Positions 1 through 5,750 of a DNA stretch of 7,719 nucleotides are shown here, piece by piece. The first letter of the stretch is position 1; the number at the start of each line of letters is the position of its first letter. A program made the position numbers and the translations under genes. The notes beneath the pieces are model-generated. The model was not told the DNA's origin, ran no database searches, and worked only from the letters and a program-made list of their open reading frames with translations. Origin of the DNA: an uncultured Lachnospiraceae bacterium (GTDB lineage Bacteria > Bacillota > Clostridia > Lachnospirales > Lachnospiraceae); NCBI GenBank assembly GCA_949346185.1, contig CASGVX010000095.1:1-7719 (forward strand), in the 5' to 3' direction.

Positions 1-463
1 CTTGGGACAAAGTTAAATCTGTCCGTTTCCCCTGCTGCTTCATTGCCTCCAGCCTCATACGGTAGGCAAACGCTTTTTCACTCGGCTTGATATGCTCTCT
101 CTGCAAGTTGCTATCCACCATTGCGATTACCGCTTGATTATCATCCAATTCTGCAACCATAACAGGAACTTTATCCACCCCTGCCCATTTACTGGCTGCC
201 TTTCTTCGGTGTCCTGCTATCAGCTCATATCCCCTACCTGCCGGATTTGCTCTTGCAAGTAGTGGCACCAAAACACCCTCTTTTTCAATACTCTGCATCA
301 GTTCAAATAATTCCGTATTCATTTCCACCTTAAACGGATGATTTTTGAAAGCCACTAACTGATCCAGAGGCAAATATTGGATTTTACCATCAAAAGTGTT
401 CTTTTCACTTCCAACACCCTTGTTCTGAACGATTAAAGAATTATTCTGTTTTTTCTCTGGCAT
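1..463 (-). CDS. parB: ParB/Spo0J-like partition protein, N-terminal part (runs off the window)
   Basis: The first 154 residues are present; the 3' end lies beyond base 1. ParB proteins are CTP-binding DNA clamps that load at parS sites and help segregate plasmids, ICEs or chromosomes. After a short polar leader comes the ParB N-domain, about residues 27-125: QYLPLDQL, then ELIAGHRRKAA with the GxRR-type phosphate-binding box at 84-87, then DSNLQRE at 117-123, equivalent to the ENxQR motif. KRTDLTLSQ at 146-154 leads into the helix-turn-helix domain, which is outside the window. Two in-frame ATGs exist at 469 and 463; the AGGAGG at 472-477 is 8 nt from 463 but only 2 nt from 469, so 463 is chosen. 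No parA lies immediately upstream. The sequence looks more like ICE or plasmid ParB than chromosomal Spo0J, an inference from recall. Which element it serves cannot be settled here. Confidence 0.85.
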   Translation of the reverse strand, partial: MPEKKQNNSLIVQNKGVGSEKNTFDGKIQYLPLDQLVAFKNHPFKVEMNTELFELMQSIEKEGVLVPLLARANPAGRGYELIAGHRRKAASKWAGVDKVPVMVAELDDNQAVIAMVDSNLQREHIKPSEKAFAYRMRLEAMKQQGKRTDLTLSQ

Positions 464-471
464 TTCCATCA

Positions 472-477
472 CCTCCT
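472..477 (-). promoter_or_regulatory. Ribosome binding site of the parB-like gene
   Basis: Perfect AGGAGG on the minus strand. It sits 8 nt from the ATG at 463 and 2 nt from the upstream in-frame ATG at 469, and so decides the start at 463. Confidence 0.75.
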
Positions 478-506
478 CTTATTTGCTAGCCAACTTACAT
501 AGAAAA

Positions 507-568
507 CAAAAAAGACTGTCCATCCTCAAAGCAAGTTTCTAAAAAGAAACTCTGAAAATGAACAGTCT
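507..568 (-). terminator. Two-tier hairpin with U-tract in the parB leader (terminator or attenuator)
   Basis: On the minus strand the arms AGACTGTTCAT (568-558) and ATGGACAGTCT (523-513) form an 11-bp stem with one G-U pair, followed at once by six T's (513-508). Inside it is a second perfect hairpin, AGTTTCT / AGAAACT (551-545 and 540-534), with a 4-nt loop. The G-U pair becomes a C/A mismatch in the plus-strand RNA, so the structure favours the minus transcript. It ends about 45 nt before the parB start with no obvious promoter in between. It either ends readthrough from upstream or acts as an attenuator for parB. Confidence 0.65.
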
Positions 569-614
569 CCCATACTTTTTTATTTAATTGAATAGCACAG
601 TTTTTGATGAATTA

Positions 615-782
615 TTAACTATACTTCGATGTGTTCCCACACTCCATATCCAGAACCACTGAGACGTTTACACCATCGGAAATTGCCTTTTTCATGCCAA
701 TTCTGGAATTGGCTTTGTTTTCTCGGTCACTCTGGTCAAACCTGAAAAACCTCTCAAAGTGCCTAAAATCAAGGATTTTCAC
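615..782 (-). CDS. Unrecognised small reading frame, possibly a gene remnant
   Basis: An open frame on the minus strand reads from a GTG at 782 to TAA at 615 (55 codons). The same frame stays open upstream to 866, where it overlaps the rlmD 3' end in another frame. The product is mixed and protein-like: a charged aromatic segment with DFRHFERFFRFD near its start, and KKAISDGVNVSVVLDMECG near its end. No Shine-Dalgarno sequence precedes the GTG at 782 or the ATG at 692. I do not recognise a family. It could be the tail of a gene broken by recombination at the rlmD junction, a small element-encoded protein, or chance. The start is uncertain and translation doubtful. Confidence 0.25.
   Translation of the reverse strand: MKILDFRHFERFFRFDQSDRENKANSRIGMKKAISDGVNVSVVLDMECGNTSKYS
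696..713. repeat. Perfect 8-bp inverted repeat with 2-bp spacer
   Basis: GCCAATTC-TG-GAATTGGC is a perfect dyad. There is no U-tract on either side, so it looks like a protein-binding operator or recombination-associated site rather than a terminator. Confidence 0.5.
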
Positions 783-805
783 AAGCGAATGGTTTATATT
801 CGCTT
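783..805. repeat. 8-bp inverted repeat around the rlmD stop codon
   Basis: AAGCGAAT (783-790) and ATTCGCTT (798-805) are exact reverse complements separated by 7 nt. The rlmD stop codon (794-796) lies in the loop. On the minus strand no run of T's follows, so it is a poor terminator. It lies next to the presumed rlmD integration point and may belong to the attachment-site region. Confidence 0.45.
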
Positions 806-2239
806 TTCCCTCCGATGTAGTAGACATACCGTCTCCACATGATACCCCATCCCAAACATATCGCATCCCCGCACTCTCTTCAGCTCATACCCCCTATCAC
901 AGAGATACTTCACATCCCTTGCCAGCGTAGCGGGGTCACAACTCACATACACAATCCTCTCCGGCTCCATCCGCACCACCGTTTCCAACAACGCCGCATC
1001 GCAGCCCTTTCTTGGCGGATCTAGCACCACCACATCTGCCCGCAATGTTCCGCCGCTTTCCTCATACTTGGCAGGCACCACATCTTCCGCCGCCCCCGCA
1101 AAGAACTCCACATTTCCTATCCCATTGAGACGAGCATTCTCTATCGCATCCTCCACCGCCCGAGGCACGATTTCCACGCCACAGACCCTCTTCGCCCGCT
1201 GCGCCAGAAAGAGGGAAATCGTTCCGATTCCGCAGTACAAATCCCACACAACTTCATTTCCTGTCAACCCTGCATACTCCAATGCCGTATCGTACAGCTT
1301 CTTCGTCTGTTTCGGATTCACCTGATAGAATGACAGAGGAGAAATGCGGTAGGTAATATCGCCAATGCAGTCCTCAATATACCCTCGGCCAGAAAGAACT
1401 GATACCTTCTGTCCCAGAATGGCATTCGTTCTTTCTGTATTGTGATTCAGGCAGATACTTGTCACCCGAAGCGCTCCACTGGTACTGAAATCCAGCGACA
1501 GAATCTTGTCCACCAATTCCTTTTCATGGGGAATCCTTTTTCCATTGATTACTAGGCAAAGCATCACTTCCCCAGTATGCACTCCCACCCGAATCAGGAT
1601 ATGACGCACCAGACCCTGATGAGCCACCTCGTCATAAGACGGAACTCTATATTCCTCCATATACTCCAACACGGCATCTATCAGAATCTGGTTGCAGGGA
1701 TGCTGAATCATGCAGTCCCTATTTTCCACAATCCGGTGGGTTCTCCCCGCATAGAAGCCTGCCACCAATTTCCCCTCCTGATTCATGCCCACAGGAAATT
1801 GCGCCTTATTTCGATAATGGCTAGGCTGCTCCATGCCCATGATTGCTTCCATCACAACAGAATCGCTTCCCGCAAAAACAGACTGCCCTCCGATTCTGCG
1901 AAGGCAGTTTGCAATCTTCTCCTCCTTCCACTCCAGCTGCTTTTCATAACTGCAATGCTGGAGCTGGCAGCCACCGCACTGCCTGGCCACAGGACATGCC
2001 GGTTCCACCCGGTATGGAGATGGCGTAAGAATCTCCAGTAGCTTTACATATCCGAAATGCTTCCTCGCCTTCATCACCTTTCCCCGAACAACGTCCCCCG
2101 TAATAGCGTCTTTCACAAAGAGGGTGTAGCCCTCTATCCGGGCAACCCCCTCCCCTTGATTTCCCATATCCACGATTTCCAATGTCAGAATGTCATTCTT
2201 CTGGCACGCCGCATTCTCCGGCTTCTTTCCCTTTGCCAT
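794..2239 (-). CDS. rlmD: 23S rRNA (uracil-5-)-methyltransferase, RlmD/RlmCD (RumA) family
   Basis: This SAM-dependent enzyme makes 5-methyluridine in 23S rRNA; Gram-positive members (RlmCD) can modify both U747 and U1939 (E. coli numbering), and this one's sites cannot be told from sequence. The 481 residues show a TRAM RNA-binding domain (about 14-72), the iron-sulfur cysteines C82, C88, C91 and C176, an RNA-recognition region, then the methyltransferase domain: DLYCGIGTISL (333-343, SAM motif I), DPPRKGCD (407-414), and the catalytic cysteine C434 in SCDPATLARD. E469 in HVETV is the expected conserved glutamate near the end. The ATG at 2239 is preceded by AAAGGA with 6 nt spacing. It lies 47 nt after yhaM, same strand, so co-transcription is likely. 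After HVETVCLL the tail is only HRREKRI; many relatives continue further, which suggests the 3' end was replaced by an inserted element. Confidence 0.93.
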   Translation of the reverse strand: MAKGKKPENAACQKNDILTLEIVDMGNQGEGVARIEGYTLFVKDAITGDVVRGKVMKARKHFGYVKLLEILTPSPYRVEPACPVARQCGGCQLQHCSYEKQLEWKEEKIANCLRRIGGQSVFAGSDSVVMEAIMGMEQPSHYRNKAQFPVGMNQEGKLVAGFYAGRTHRIVENRDCMIQHPCNQILIDAVLEYMEEYRVPSYDEVAHQGLVRHILIRVGVHTGEVMLCLVINGKRIPHEKELVDKILSLDFSTSGALRVTSICLNHNTERTNAILGQKVSVLSGRGYIEDCIGDITYRISPLSFYQVNPKQTKKLYDTALEYAGLTGNEVVWDLYCGIGTISLFLAQRAKRVCGVEIVPRAVEDAIENARLNGIGNVEFFAGAAEDVVPAKYEESGGTLRADVVVLDPPRKGCDAALLETVVRMEPERIVYVSCDPATLARDVKYLCDRGYELKRVRGCDMFGMGYHVETVCLLHRREKRI

Positions 2240-2286
2240 TCCGTTTCCTTTCCATAACCATCATGCGAAAACCAATGCACACAAAT

Positions 2287-3252
2287 CTAGATTTCCTTCC
2301 TCTTTTGCACATATCCGGAACTCTGACGTACATTGGAATCCAGCAGTCTGCTAAATCCCAGCCACTGGATAGTTGGATCTGCTTTATCATATATTTCCGT
2401 GATGGTCTCTAACTTGGCATCCAAATTATCTACAAAGCTAAGCACCAGTGCCTCTGCCATGGCGGGTTTCTTCGGAGATCCATACTCCAGTTCCCCATGA
2501 TGGGACAAAATGCAGTGACGCAGTTCATCCGCCAATACCTTTGGAAATCCCGAAATCAAGGCCGCTTCCTTGCCAATCAGTTCTGCCCCCAGAAAAATAT
2601 GTCCCAGAAGTTGTCCTTCATCTGTATATTCATTGGCCGGAAACTCGGACAATTCCCACATCTTCCCAATATCGTGAAACAGAGCCGCCGTAACCAGAAG
2701 ATCCCTGTCAATCACGGGATAATTGGCGGCAACATAATCGCACATTTTGGCAACTGCCAGCGTATGCTGCAACAGCCCGCCCACAAATCCATGATGCACC
2801 GACCTGGCGGCGGAGTGCTGCATAAATTCTTTCACAAACTCCCCATCCTTGATAAAGTATTTTTCCGCCAGCTGCTTCAAATGGGGCTCCCCGATGGTTG
2901 CAACCATTTCTTTCAACTCCTGATACATTTCTTCCCTGTCGTATTTGGATGCAGGAATATACTCAGCCGGGTCATACTCCCCCTCCTGAGCCTTTCTGAT
3001 TCGATTGATATTGACCTGCCTGCTGCCCTGAAAAGTAGTAACCATGCCATCCGTCATAATGAAATCCATGGAATCAAAATCATCAATTCCATTGTTCAGC
3101 TCCCAGACCTTTCCGTCAATAATCCCAGTCTTATCTTGCAAAATCAGAGAATAATATGTCTTCCCTGCCTTCGTCTTCAGCACCTGCTTCGATTTGCAGA
3201 GGTAAATGCCGTAGAATTTCTTTCCCTCTTTATATTCTTCAATATATGTCAT
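2287..3252 (-). CDS. yhaM: 3'-5' exoribonuclease, YhaM family (OB-fold plus HD domain)
   Basis: YhaM-type enzymes are cytoplasmic metal-dependent nucleases that trim short RNA (and DNA) from the 3' end. With the ATG at 3252 the protein has 321 residues, close to the usual size of about 314. An N-terminal OB-fold covers about residues 3-85 (IYLCKSKQVLKTKAGKTYYSL, LQDKTG). The HD domain follows with likely metal ligands H163 in GGLLQH, H193-D194 in FHDIGK, H218 in LLGH, H251-H252 in LSHHGELEYGSP and D275 in SFVDNLDAK. The start MTYIEEYKEG matches the family better than a TTG 21 nt upstream (3273). The leader repeats GGAAAGGA twice, so the exact ribosome binding site is ambiguous. It is separated from the cheY-like gene by a terminator and is followed by rlmD after 47 nt. 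All expected HD residues are present. Confidence 0.92.
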   Translation of the reverse strand: MTYIEEYKEGKKFYGIYLCKSKQVLKTKAGKTYYSLILQDKTGIIDGKVWELNNGIDDFDSMDFIMTDGMVTTFQGSRQVNINRIRKAQEGEYDPAEYIPASKYDREEMYQELKEMVATIGEPHLKQLAEKYFIKDGEFVKEFMQHSAARSVHHGFVGGLLQHTLAVAKMCDYVAANYPVIDRDLLVTAALFHDIGKMWELSEFPANEYTDEGQLLGHIFLGAELIGKEAALISGFPKVLADELRHCILSHHGELEYGSPKKPAMAEALVLSFVDNLDAKLETITEIYDKADPTIQWLGFSRLLDSNVRQSSGYVQKRKEI

Positions 3253-3326
3253 GTCCTTTCCATTCCTTTCCAACTTATCTTCTTATCTATGGTTATTGCA
3301 AACAACTATTATCTATGCATGCTTAG

Positions 3327-3356
3327 AAAAAGCCAACGCCATGCTGCGTTGACTTT
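3327..3356 (-). terminator. Rho-independent terminator after the cheY-like gene
   Basis: On the minus strand AAAGTCAACGC (3356-3346) pairs with GCGTTGGCTTT (3339-3329) around a 6-nt loop, an 11-bp stem with one G-U pair, followed by a short T-tract (plus-strand A's at 3327-3331). It begins 25 nt after the cheY-like stop codon and separates that gene from yhaM. Confidence 0.8.
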
Positions 3357-3381
3357 CTGATTGCTATAAAATATATCCTGA

Positions 3382-3741
3382 TTAATTCATGAGCTTCTTC
3401 ACTGCCTCAATAACCTTGGAGGGCTCATAAGGTTTCACTATGTAATCAGAAGCACCAGCTGACACCGCATCAATCACTTTCTCTTCATAGGCCATGGAAG
3501 TACACATGATAATCTTGGCATTCTCATCAATTTTCTTAATCTCTCCCACTGCGGTAATGCCGTCCATCTCCGGCATGGTGATATCCATAATTACAAAATC
3601 CGGCTGATTCTTCTTGTACATATTCACTGCTTCTCGACCATTCACTGCCTCTAGAAACTCACAATCATATTCTGACTTATCCAATATATCCTTTAACGAC
3701 ATCCGGACAAGCGAAGCATCGTCCACTATAAGTACCTGCAT
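3382..3741 (-). CDS. cheY: Stand-alone CheY-like response regulator receiver
   Basis: The 119 residues are a single receiver domain with no output domain. The acidic pocket D7-D8, the phosphoacceptor D53 (IMDITMPEMDG), T81, Y100 and K103 (IVKPYEP) are all present, so it should be phosphorylated and act through protein contacts. The CheY name reflects domain architecture; no chemotaxis gene or histidine kinase lies in the window, so the partner could be the flagellar switch or another kinase system. The ATG at 3741 has a strong GGAGG (3749-3753) 7 nt upstream. A 76-nt gap separates it from sigK, and a terminator follows, so it may be a single-gene unit or the end of a sigK transcript. Confidence 0.9.
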   Translation of the reverse strand: MQVLIVDDASLVRMSLKDILDKSEYDCEFLEAVNGREAVNMYKKNQPDFVIMDITMPEMDGITAVGEIKKIDENAKIIMCTSMAYEEKVIDAVSAGASDYIVKPYEPSKVIEAVKKLMN

Positions 3742-3784
3742 TTCGAGACCTCCCCCACATCTTTCATAATAACATCACTTCCAT

Positions 3785-3811
3785 ATTATCACATTTGGGG
3801 TTATGATACAA
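3785..3811 (-). promoter_or_regulatory. Possible sigma-A promoter for the cheY-like gene
   Basis: On the minus strand TTGTAT (3811-3806) and GATAAT (3790-3785), preceded by TGT as an extended -10, are separated by 15 nt; a shifted TAATAT would give 17 nt. The -35 match is poor. It lies in the gap between sigK and the cheY-like gene. Confidence 0.3.
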
Positions 3812-3817
3812 GTACGC

Positions 3818-4444
3818 TTATATACTTTCGTAACATTTTCGCAATTTCTGAAGCGCCTTTTTCTCAATCCTAGACACATAGGAACGGGAAATATGATACA
3901 TGGCTGCGATTTCCCTCTGGGTAATCTCCCTCTTCCCATTCAGGCCATATCTCATCATCAATATATTTCTTTCCCTCTCAGACAGCACTTTCTCCATATA
4001 TTCCTGCAGCCTGGCAATGCGCCCTTCCGTGGTCACCCGCTCCACCACGTCCTCGTCATAATGTTCAATCACATCAATGAGATTGATCTCATTGCCCTCC
4101 TTATCAGAGCCGATTGTATCGTACAAATACACATCCTTCGCCGTCTTCTTCTCCGCCCGAAGCATCATGAGGAGCTCATTGTCAATGCATCTGGCCGCAT
4201 ATGTGGCAAGCCTGATATTCTTTGTCTCATCAAAGGTATCTATTCCCTTAATCAGTCCGATTGTCCCTATGGATATCAAATCATCCATGTCCTTATCTCC
4301 CACATTATATTTCCTAGCAATATAGGCCACCAGCCGCAGATTTTTCTCTATCAGAAGATTTCTCGCCTCTTCGTCCCCCGATCGACACTTGGCGAGGCAT
4401 TCCTTTTCTTCTTTCGCAGTTAAGGGTTTTGGAAAAGATTGCAC
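3818..4444 (-). CDS. sigK: RNA polymerase sporulation sigma factor, SigK type
   Basis: A sigma-70 family factor that directs late mother-cell transcription in sporulating Firmicutes. With the GTG at 4444 it has 208 residues. Region 2 is clear (EARNLLIEKNLRLVAYIARKY, DDLISIGTIGLIKGIDTF, LATYAARCIDNELL), followed by the SigK-like DKEGNEINLIDVIE and region 4 with a helix-turn-helix (TQREIAAMYHISRSYVSRIEKKAL). These match SigK better than SigE. AGAGG at 4453-4457 is 8 nt from GTG 4444; a second GTG at 4453 has no proper site. The product starts directly at SFPKPLT, so it lacks the hydrophobic pro-sequence of Bacillus SigK; an in-frame TAG a few codons upstream rules out a longer form. The gene is uninterrupted (no skin element). 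A second SigK-like paralogue elsewhere is possible. Confidence 0.88.
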   Translation of the reverse strand: MQSFPKPLTAKEEKECLAKCRSGDEEARNLLIEKNLRLVAYIARKYNVGDKDMDDLISIGTIGLIKGIDTFDETKNIRLATYAARCIDNELLMMLRAEKKTAKDVYLYDTIGSDKEGNEINLIDVIEHYDEDVVERVTTEGRIARLQEYMEKVLSERERNILMMRYGLNGKREITQREIAAMYHISRSYVSRIEKKALQKLRKCYESI

Positions 4445-4460
4445 TAGCCACACCTCTAAC

Positions 4461-4476
4461 TGATATCTCTATATCA
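4461..4476. repeat. Short inverted repeat just upstream of the sigK ribosome binding site
   Basis: TGATATCTCTATATCA has 6-bp arms and a 4-nt loop, ending 4 nt before the sigK Shine-Dalgarno sequence. It is AT-rich and weak, and could be an operator or chance. Confidence 0.25.
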
Positions 4477-4539
4477 TATGCGGCATGGATTTTGTCCGTG
4501 CTTTTCCATATTTTAATTAACTCCCATTTGCCATCCTCC

Positions 4540-5685
4540 TCACTGAAACCCTTTCCCCTTAATCACCCTGATAATCGGCCGAAGCACTTTGAAATATTTC
4601 TGCGGCGGCTTTTTGCCAAATTGCTTGTCAAAATCTTCCCTCATCGCCTTCAGGTTCTTCCGGCTGTGGGACTGGATAATCTTATATGCCTCTTCTGCTC
4701 TGGAAACATCCAAATCATGGAGATTCAGCACCGCAGCCACCAAGTTCACTCCCCGCAAATGCACATCTCTCATATAATATCGAGAGAGACTGTCCCGCAA
4801 TCCGGCATCATCTTTAATTTTGAGATACCAGTTTCTTCCTGCCTCCTGACCCAATATGGCCGTAAGGGTTTGATACCAGCTGCCCAAGTCAGACAATGGC
4901 ACGGACTTGGCAATCTCCCGCACATACTGCTCCTCCGTAAGCTTCCCTCGTCTGGGCATCTGCAGCGACATCTTGGACGGCGTGGACAATATTCCCTGCA
5001 TGGAGGACTGCGCCTTTCCCCTCGCCTTCTGATCAACATGCCTGTCCGTACCCGACTTTTGCTGACCTGTCAGCCTATCCTTTGCCGCTTTCTGCTGACC
5101 TGCCAGCCTATCCTTTCCCGCTTTCTGCTGACCTGCCAGCCTATCCTTTCCCGCTTTCTGCTGACCTGCCAGCCTGTCCTTTCCCGCTTTCCGCTGACTT
5201 GCCTGCCTGTCCTTTCCCGCTTTTTGCCGTTCTCCCTGCTTGCCTTTTCCCTGCTTCTGTTCCTGCCCCCTCTGCTTCTCTTTCCCCTTTTCCTTTTCCT
5301 TTTTCTTCTTCTCCTTCTTCTTGCTCACCTCTTCAAAGCCCTTCTGGCGAACGTCAATACCCCGGCTCTGCCAAAAATCCACCGTATTCCAATAATCCTT
5401 ATCATTCGAATAAATGCAAAAGGAAGCCTTTGGATGCTTGGCAATCAGATAGGCCAACACTCCGATCAACTGATAATCCAAAGCATTATTTCCAGTGGCA
5501 CACTCAAGCCAAAGTATCCTAGGATTATGAACCTGCGTCAGCAGATACTCCTTCAGCCTCTTCGAGTGGTTTTCCGTATAAAAGGTAATCACTTGATCCT
5601 TTTTCTCGATTTTCTGCAACAAATCAAACCATCTATCGCCCACATTTTCCGTATCAATCAAATAATATTTCCGTTTCAATTTCAT
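4540..5685 (-). CDS. NYN/PIN-like domain protein with a six-fold 11-residue repeat linker
   Basis: A 381-residue protein of a family I know only as NYN-domain; NYN domains are PIN-like nucleases, usually acting on RNA. Residues 1-118 form the NYN domain, with candidate acidic metal ligands D11 (LIDTENVG), D70 (NNALDYQL) and D95/D97 (YSNDKDY). Residues 121-154 are almost all K, E, G, Q. Residues 155-220 are six tandem copies of KAGKDRLAGQQ-like units, three identical. Residues about 248-381 form an unrecognised, probably helical C-terminal domain (KLTEEQYVREI, SRAEEAYKIIQSH). No signal or membrane segment is seen. The ATG at 5685 has an AAAGG close by; the frame stays open upstream to 5892 but that part only shadows the opposite-strand gene. 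It precedes sigK by 95 nt. Nuclease activity and target are inferred. Confidence 0.8.
   Translation of the reverse strand: MKLKRKYYLIDTENVGDRWFDLLQKIEKKDQVITFYTENHSKRLKEYLLTQVHNPRILWLECATGNNALDYQLIGVLAYLIAKHPKASFCIYSNDKDYWNTVDFWQSRGIDVRQKGFEEVSKKKEKKKKEKEKGKEKQRGQEQKQGKGKQGERQKAGKDRQASQRKAGKDRLAGQQKAGKDRLAGQQKAGKDRLAGQQKAAKDRLTGQQKSGTDRHVDQKARGKAQSSMQGILSTPSKMSLQMPRRGKLTEEQYVREIAKSVPLSDLGSWYQTLTAILGQEAGRNWYLKIKDDAGLRDSLSRYYMRDVHLRGVNLVAAVLNLHDLDVSRAEEAYKIIQSHSRKNLKAMREDFDKQFGKKPPQKYFKVLRPIIRVIKGKGFQ
5026..5223. repeat. Coding minisatellite: six 33-bp tandem repeats
   Basis: Six consecutive 33-bp units lie inside the NYN-domain gene, starting at 5026, 5059, 5092, 5125, 5158 and 5191. The units at 5092 and 5125 are identical; the unit at 5158 differs from them by one base; the outer units have diverged more. 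Each encodes one 11-residue repeat, so gain or loss of units keeps the frame. Confidence 0.92.
5275..5322. repeat. 48-base uninterrupted polypyrimidine run
   Basis: Every base from 5275 to 5322 on the plus strand is C or T. The complementary purine strand encodes the lysine/glutamate-rich stretch of the NYN-domain protein. Confidence 0.85.
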
Positions 5686-5695
5686 CTTCCTTTCA

Positions 5696-5724
5696 TTTAC
5701 AAACCCCTTTTGCAATGCTATACT
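5696..5724 (+). promoter_or_regulatory. Sigma-A-type promoter for the plus-strand gene
   Basis: TTTACA (5696-5701) and TATACT (5719-5724) are 17 nt apart, each one base from consensus, with a TGC extended -10. Predicted transcription starts near 5731, giving a leader of about 20 nt before the TTG start at 5751. It fills the gap between the two divergent genes. Confidence 0.75.
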
Positions 5725-5735
5725 GTTAAAAAAAC

Positions 5736-5741
5736 AGGAGG
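5736..5741 (+). promoter_or_regulatory. Ribosome binding site selecting a TTG start
   Basis: A perfect AGGAGG lies 9 nt before the TTG at 5751. No in-frame ATG or GTG sits at a comparable distance, so TTG is the supported start. Confidence 0.7.
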
Positions 5742-5750
5742 GACTAGCCA

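Larger units (their letters stand above)
464..793. other. 330-base region between parB and rlmD without a convincing gene; likely mobile-element end
   Basis: This AT-rich stretch contains the two-tier hairpin at 507-568, a perfect 8+8 palindrome at 696-713, one arm of a hairpin at 783-805 and an unassigned minus-strand reading frame ending at 615. No integrase or excisionase gene and no clear promoter were found. Its position, just after the truncated-looking 3' end of rlmD and just before a ParB gene, suits the terminal segment of an ICE, an inference. Confidence 0.45.

Noticed and set aside
794..1247. Frameshift or decay of rlmD at its 3' end
   Set aside because: All catalytic motifs, including C434 and HVETV, are intact; only the tail beyond them is short, which integration explains better.
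3253..3273. TTG start at 3273 for yhaM
   Set aside because: Only weak upstream complementarity, and the ATG at 3252 gives the usual family N-terminus.
2497..3360. Plus-strand open frame of 287 codons opposite yhaM
   Set aside because: It lies over a gene with a full set of HD motifs and covers a terminator; no recognisable domain.
4477..4520. Sigma-E promoter for sigK (CATATGAT as a -10 near 4474-4481)
   Set aside because: No acceptable -35 element at the right spacing, so not supported.
5026..5223. Regular 33-bp periodicity resembling a CRISPR array
   Set aside because: Units are directly adjacent with no spacers and translate as in-frame protein repeats.
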